DNA of 64,000 nt from Telluria aromaticivorans (lineage in GTDB: Bacteria; Pseudomonadota; Gammaproteobacteria; Burkholderiales; Burkholderiaceae_D), in assembly GCF_013003915.1 (NCBI RefSeq), contig NZ_JABAIV010000006.1, positions 158,812-222,811 on the forward strand. Reading direction: 5' to 3'. Positions 59,937 to 64,000 of this stretch are shown here, in pieces. The notes below the pieces were generated by a model that was not told the origin of the DNA, made no database searches, and worked only from the letters and a program-made list of their open reading frames with translations. The number at the start of each line of letters is the position of its first letter. The stretch's first letter is position 1. The position numbers were made by a program, and so were the translations under genes.

Positions 59937-62900
59937 TCACCCGCGCAGGCGCACTTCGATGCGCTCGATGACCTGCGGCACGTCGCCGGGTGGTACCGGC
60001 GGGCTGAAGAAATATCCCTGACCAATGTGGCAGCCGTGGGCGAGCAGCCAGTTCATCTGCTCCCGGGTTTCCACCCCTTCGGCCACGACGGTCATCTTCA
60101 GCGCAATGCCCATGGCAACGATGGCCAGGGTCAGCTTTTCCGCGTTCGGGTCCTGCAACATGGTTCGGGTAAACGACTGGTCGATCTTCAGGCACTGCAG
60201 CGGCAACTGGCGAAGGTAGCTCAAGGAGGAAAAGCCAGTTCCGAAGTCATCCAGTGCGGTGATCATGCCGTTCTCGTTCAGCGACCGCAAGACGTCCTGG
60301 GTCTCGCTGAGCTGGCGCATGAAGCATGACTCGGTCACCTCGATTTCCAGGGCCGAAGGCGGTACGTGGTATTCCTCGAGCAAGCCGGTCAAGTACCCTA
60401 CCAGGTTCGGCGAGAGGATATCCGCGATCGACAGGTTGATCGAAATCGGCAACTTCATCAGGCCCTCGGTACGCCAGCGGGCCTGTTCCGCGATCGCGCT
60501 GCGCATGACCCAGCGATCGATCCGGATGATCTGGTCGCTGTTTTCGGCGATCGGGATGAATGCGGCAGGGCTGTTTTGCCCCCGGGTCGGGTGGTTCCAC
60601 CGCACCAGCGCTTCGAGGCCGATTACCTTGCGGCTGATGAGTTCCACCTTGGGCTGGAACACCAGGGACAGCTGGTTGCGCTCCACCGCCTCGTCGAGGT
60701 CGCGTTCGAGCAGGTAGTGCTCGAGCTGGTCCGCCGCCATCGCCAGCTCGAACACCACGCTGCGGCTGCGGCCCTCGGATTTGGCCTGGTACAGCGCCAG
60801 GTCGGCGTGCCGCAGCAGTTCGCTGACGGTGCGGCCATGCGCGGGCGGGATCGCAATCCCGACTGAAATCCCCAGCCGGAATTGTTGTCCTTTGATGTCG
60901 AAGGGCGAGGCGATCGCCTGGTGCAGGCGCTCGGCAAAGGTCAGTGCAGTGGCGGCATTCGGGTGCGGGATCTGCAACAACAGCATGAATTCATCCCCGC
61001 CCAGGCGTGCCAGCAGGTCGAATTCGCGCATCACCGCCTTCAGCCTCAGGCTCAACTGCTGCAGCACCTGGTCCCCCGTTTCATGGCCGTAGGTGTCGTT
61101 GATCTTCTTGAAGTGGTCGAGGTCGAGCAGCATCAGGGCCGTGTTGTACTGGCCGTCCTCGAGTCGCCGCGATACCTCGTCTTCCATGGCCCGGCGGTTG
61201 TACAGGCCCGTGAGATGGTCGTGGTGGGCGCGCCAGTGCAGGGTTTCCTGCATTTTTCGGTTGATTTGCAGCTTGTTGACCTCGCTCAGGATGCGCAGCA
61301 GGTTCTGCAACGCATCCGCATCGACCTGCTGCCAGGGATCCGCATGGCCCCGTACGGATTGCTGCCACTCAGCAAAAGAGCGCCGCGGCTCCAGGCGAAC
61401 CCGGCCATTGGGAAGCACCAGTACGTCCTTGACGGGCTCGCCGCCCCAGCGCACATCCCGCACGACTTCCCGGCGTGTCATGAAGCAGAAGATGGTGTCC
61501 TCGTCGTGCCGTTGCGCCAGCAACAGGCCAGCTGCTTCCGGCAGGAACATCAGGGCGTGGCGGCTGGACGTCAGCAGGTTGTCCCACATGCGGACCTCCG
61601 GGCTGCTGGTCCGGGCATCGAGCCGCGCCCCGACCTCGTCGAGAATCTGGTGTGTCGAACCCTGCCGCTTCCCTATTCCGCCGACGCAGGCGAGCGTCCC
61701 GATCTGCACACCGAAATTGCTCGCTTTAAATGCCGGCAGCAGCTTGGGCAGCCAGCGTTCCAGCACATTGGGAATGTCGCCTTCCTGGATCAGGGCCTGG
61801 TGAAACTGGTTCAGCAAACGGTCCAGCGTCAGGCGGTGGCGTACCGCTTCGAGGTGGGACAAGGCCTCGATCCGCATGTTGGCGATTTCCGCCAGCAGTT
61901 CGGCGATCTGGCGCATGCCTTCCCTGATCTGGTGCGGAGGCGTCCGCGGACTGTGGTGATGGCAGGCGATCAGTCCCCACAGCTTGCCGTCGCAGACGAT
62001 GGACAAGGTCATGGTGGCACGCACGCCCATATTGCGAAGATAGGACAGGTGCACCGGGGACAGCCCGCGCAACATGCAGTGGCTTTGATCGAGCGATGCG
62101 CCATTGGGAAGCAGCGGGGGAACCAGCGCATCCATCGGCGCTTCGACATCCGCCAGCACGCGCAATTTGTTGCTCAGGTAGAGCGTGCGCGCCTGGCTGG
62201 GAATGTCCGAAGCGGGAAAGCGCAATCCCAGGTATTTTTGCTCGTAATCGCCGGACGTGTGCTCGGCCACGACTTCGCCGCAGCCATCGGCCATGAAACG
62301 GTAGATCATCACACGGTCGAAAGCGCTGACTTCCTGGATGACCTTCACGCACACCCGAAAAAATGCATCGAGCCCCTCCGCGCGGCGCAAACGGGCAATG
62401 ATGTCCGCGAAATCGGCGAATATATGGTGTTGCCGCCGCAACTCATCCGGACAGGCGTGCACGGGCAGCCATTCGATCACCGCCACCGCTCCACACCGGT
62501 GGGCCAGGCATTCCCATTCCAGGCCGGCAGGCTGCGCCGGCGCCTGCGCCTGGGCCTGCGCCTGCGCCTGCGCCTGCAGGGCGGAAGTCTGCCCGAAGCG
62601 GGGACGCCAGGGCAAGGCCACCGGATGCGCTGTGGGGAGCGTGTCGATATCGAGCGGATCACTCCCGTCCACGGCAGCGACGACATCGGCAAGCGGCCTG
62701 GAGACCAGCGCGGCGGCATCCTGCAAGCCCGGCCAGTGATGAACGACCCCTGCGGATACCTGGACAATGCAGCGGCTGGAGATGTCCACGACCATGAGGA
62801 AACCGTAGGACTGGACGGTGCCCAGGAGGTGAATGGGCTCCTGGGCACAGGACTTCTCCAGTTCTACTGGAATGGTGTCGTCATGCACACCCGGGCTCAT
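59937..62900 (-). CDS. bacteriophytochrome with GGDEF and EAL domains
   Basis: A 987-aa photoreceptor linked to c-di-GMP turnover. Order: PAS (about 10-130) with bilin-attachment Cys18 in EKSCAQEPIHLLGTVQSYGF; GAF (about 165-330) with RFPASDIPSQARTLY and LRGLSPVHLSYLRNMGVRA; PHY (about 350-535) with tongue motif PRRSFAEW; GGDEF (about 570-730) with LARLGGDEF and an intact I-site REFD; EAL (about 740-987) with GLEALVRW, EVTES, DDFGTGFSSL, VAEGVET and QGYFF, all catalytic motifs present. So it may both make and degrade c-di-GMP in response to red/far-red light. No bphO is in the window. The ATG at 62900 is chosen (a TTG at 62909 is possible). A Gln-Ala repeat lies between PAS and GAF. Confidence 0.95.
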   Translation of the reverse strand: MSPGVHDDTIPVELEKSCAQEPIHLLGTVQSYGFLMVVDISSRCIVQVSAGVVHHWPGLQDAAALVSRPLADVVAAVDGSDPLDIDTLPTAHPVALPWRPRFGQTSALQAQAQAQAQAQAPAQPAGLEWECLAHRCGAVAVIEWLPVHACPDELRRQHHIFADFADIIARLRRAEGLDAFFRVCVKVIQEVSAFDRVMIYRFMADGCGEVVAEHTSGDYEQKYLGLRFPASDIPSQARTLYLSNKLRVLADVEAPMDALVPPLLPNGASLDQSHCMLRGLSPVHLSYLRNMGVRATMTLSIVCDGKLWGLIACHHHSPRTPPHQIREGMRQIAELLAEIANMRIEALSHLEAVRHRLTLDRLLNQFHQALIQEGDIPNVLERWLPKLLPAFKASNFGVQIGTLACVGGIGKRQGSTHQILDEVGARLDARTSSPEVRMWDNLLTSSRHALMFLPEAAGLLLAQRHDEDTIFCFMTRREVVRDVRWGGEPVKDVLVLPNGRVRLEPRRSFAEWQQSVRGHADPWQQVDADALQNLLRILSEVNKLQINRKMQETLHWRAHHDHLTGLYNRRAMEDEVSRRLEDGQYNTALMLLDLDHFKKINDTYGHETGDQVLQQLSLRLKAVMREFDLLARLGGDEFMLLLQIPHPNAATALTFAERLHQAIASPFDIKGQQFRLGISVGIAIPPAHGRTVSELLRHADLALYQAKSEGRSRSVVFELAMAADQLEHYLLERDLDEAVERNQLSLVFQPKVELISRKVIGLEALVRWNHPTRGQNSPAAFIPIAENSDQIIRIDRWVMRSAIAEQARWRTEGLMKLPISINLSIADILSPNLVGYLTGLLEEYHVPPSALEIEVTESCFMRQLSETQDVLRSLNENGMITALDDFGTGFSSLSYLRQLPLQCLKIDQSFTRTMLQDPNAEKLTLAIVAMGIALKMTVVAEGVETREQMNWLLAHGCHIGQGYFFSPPVPPGDVPQVIERIEVRLRG
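62541..62580. repeat. in-frame hexanucleotide microsatellite inside the phytochrome gene
   Basis: About six consecutive GCCTGC/GGCCTG-type 6-mers encode alternating Gln and Ala between the PAS and GAF domains. Unit changes keep the frame, so the linker length could vary between strains. Confidence 0.8.
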
Positions 62901-62997
62901 GCTCTCCAACCTCTTTCATGCACGCATTGGCCTGCCTGCAAGCCAGGTGTCGAAAATGAAGGTGTTCAGAATGCGAACAACGAAGAGTGAGACATGG

Positions 62998-63024
62998 CAC
63001 AGGGCCGTTGGTTCCGGCCCTGTG
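62998..63024 (-). terminator. 10-bp hairpin after the M28 peptidase gene
   Basis: CACAGGGCCG (62998-63007) pairs perfectly with CGGCCCTGTG (63015-63024). It lies 30-57 bases past the stop of the leftward peptidase gene. No T-run follows, so it may be a Rho-assisted terminator or a 3' stabiliser. Confidence 0.5.
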
Positions 63025-63054
63025 CAAACGGCTGGCTACGCGAGATGCTGGAGC

Positions 63055-64000
63055 TTACTTGCGCTCGGCGGCCGACTTGTCGCGCGCTGCGCGGAACTCC
63101 GAGTCGCGCGACCAGTTCGGCCAGGTCGTCGCATTGGCCAGGTCATTGCCGACCGCATACAGCAGGCCGAGGTCGCGCGCCATGCCGGTGAAGGTCCAGG
63201 CCGGATCGAATTCATCGGCAGGCTGGTGGTAGGCCTTTTCGGTGTACGCTTCTTCCGACGCTTTGCCGGCCTTCACGCCGCCCTCGATCCAGTCATTGCC
63301 TGAGCCGAAGGAAATCGCCGGCACACCGCGTTTCGCGAATGGGAAGTGGTCGGAACGGAAGAAGTAACCGGCTTCGGGCTTCGGATCCGCCGAGTACACG
63401 ATATTCGCCGCCTTGGCCTTGGCGACCAGCTGGTCGAGCAAGTCCAGCCTGGCGCTGCCCGAGATGGTGAAGTCGCGCGCCGGGCCGCGCGGGCTCAGGG
63501 CGTCCATGTTGATCAGGCCAACGGTCGACGCCAGCGGATAGAGCGGGTTCGAGGCATAGTATTCGGAACCGAGCAGGCCCTTTTCTTCGGCCGTCACGGC
63601 AAGGAACACGACACTGCGCTGCGGCGCCGGCTGCCTGGCGTAGACGCGCGCCATTTCCAGCAAGGCGGCGATGCCGGTCGCGTTGTCGACCGCGCCGTTA
63701 TAGATCGTGTCGCCCTTCGCATCGGGCTGGCCGACGCCGAGGTGGTCCCAATGGCCGCTGTACATCACGACCTGCTTCGGATGCTTGCTGCCTTCGCGGA
63801 TCGCCACCACGTTCTTCGACTTGATCACCTGCACGTCGACTGCGTAATTGGCCGACAGGGTGACGCCCTTGAGCAGCACCGGCTGGAAGCTGCGTGCCTG
63901 CGCCCCCTTCTTGGCGGCCTCGAAATCGAGGCCACCCGCCTTGAACATGCTGGCGGCCAGGTCGCGCTGGATCCAGGCTTCCATCGGGGCATGCGCCTTG
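63055..64000 (-). CDS. M28-family aminopeptidase, partial (N-terminus beyond the window)
   Basis: The visible 315 codons (to KAHAPMEAWIQRDLAAS at the edge) are the catalytic part of a M28 zinc peptidase. Metal-site segments: MYSGHWDHLGVGQPD (His, Asp), NGAVDNATGIAALLEMA (Asp), AVTAEEKGLLGSEYYA (catalytic Glu plus ligand Glu), LINMDALSP (Asp) and a late AYHQPADEF (His). The N-terminal signal and PA-like domain are missing because the gene continues past position 64000. A secreted aminopeptidase is expected. Confidence 0.92.
   Translation of the reverse strand, partial: KAHAPMEAWIQRDLAASMFKAGGLDFEAAKKGAQARSFQPVLLKGVTLSANYAVDVQVIKSKNVVAIREGSKHPKQVVMYSGHWDHLGVGQPDAKGDTIYNGAVDNATGIAALLEMARVYARQPAPQRSVVFLAVTAEEKGLLGSEYYASNPLYPLASTVGLINMDALSPRGPARDFTISGSARLDLLDQLVAKAKAANIVYSADPKPEAGYFFRSDHFPFAKRGVPAISFGSGNDWIEGGVKAGKASEEAYTEKAYHQPADEFDPAWTFTGMARDLGLLYAVGNDLANATTWPNWSRDSEFRAARDKSAAERK

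Noticed and set aside
60882-62990. A 702-codon + strand frame opposite the bacteriophytochrome
   Set aside because: Antisense shadow with His/Gln/Arg-rich translation and no domain.

Overview
The window looks like a chromosomal segment of a high-GC betaproteobacterium of the family Oxalobacteraceae, most likely the Massilia/Telluria group. The basis is the 16S-tRNA-Ile-tRNA-Ala-23S operon with typical Burkholderiales boxA leaders, the rpe-gph-trpEG-trpD-trpC order, and the mix of MXKDX-repeat, Ohr/OhrR, EpsC, TelA/TerD and bacteriophytochrome genes. Species identity is inference.

Layout. 1-3.7 kb: an rRNA operon read leftwards (23S truncated by the window edge, tRNA-Ala, tRNA-Ile, complete 16S, leader and promoter). 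3.7-9.2 kb: enoyl-CoA hydratase, an MFS exporter, mltA, a tiny membrane protein, apaG, rpe and gph. 9.2-14.2 kb: a tryptophan operon with a leader peptide carrying four Trp codons and an attenuator terminator, then trpE, trpG, trpD, a LysE-type exporter and trpC. 14.2-21.2 kb: a TonB-like lipoprotein, M20 and M61 peptidases, mocA-like and orphan 2Fe-2S oxidoreductase genes, dsbC and a UbiH-type hydroxylase. 21.2-25.1 kb: tRNA-Phe followed by an Fe-S photolyase, an SDR, a DUF2256 protein and a membrane protein, punctuated by two decayed tRNA-Phe copies. 25.2-43.7 kb: core and accessory genes (fasciclin, M13 peptidase, LivK-like binding protein, methyltransferase, diguanylate cyclase, TPR protein, CAP protein, UvsE, EpsC, MCP, thioesterase, lipocalin). 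43.7-50.0 kb: a second identical tRNA-Phe and a 6.1-kb cassette closed by an exact 44-bp repeat of the tRNA 3' end. The cassette holds a GST pseudogene, patatin, a molybdo-oxidoreductase with its cytochrome b, an MXKDX protein, DUF1223, an ECF sigma factor and its NrsF-type anti-sigma. 50-64 kb: a TelA/TerD operon, an EamA exporter, a berberine-bridge-type flavoprotein, a YidB-OmpA fusion, two tandem ohr genes with ohrR, a DJ-1/PfpI protein, a bacteriophytochrome with GGDEF and EAL domains, and a truncated M28 peptidase.

How it fits together. The strongest signals beyond ordinary gene content are: (1) two tRNA-Phe loci that have each acquired cargo between the tRNA and displaced copies of its 3' end, with no integrase present; (2) within the second cassette, two divergent copies of the exact promoter pattern GTAACC-N16-CGAA, one before the sigma/anti-sigma operon and one before the DUF1223 gene, which suggests a self-contained stress regulon moved as one unit; (3) a complete Trp attenuator with a LysE-family exporter translationally coupled inside the trp operon; (4) a dispersed palindromic repeat family (four copies) ending in CCCTACG or a close variant. 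Light and UV functions recur (photolyase, UvsE, bacteriophytochrome), as do oxidative-stress functions (two Ohr, OhrR, DJ-1, sigma/NrsF).

All calls come from reading the sequence and from recall of protein families. No database search was run.
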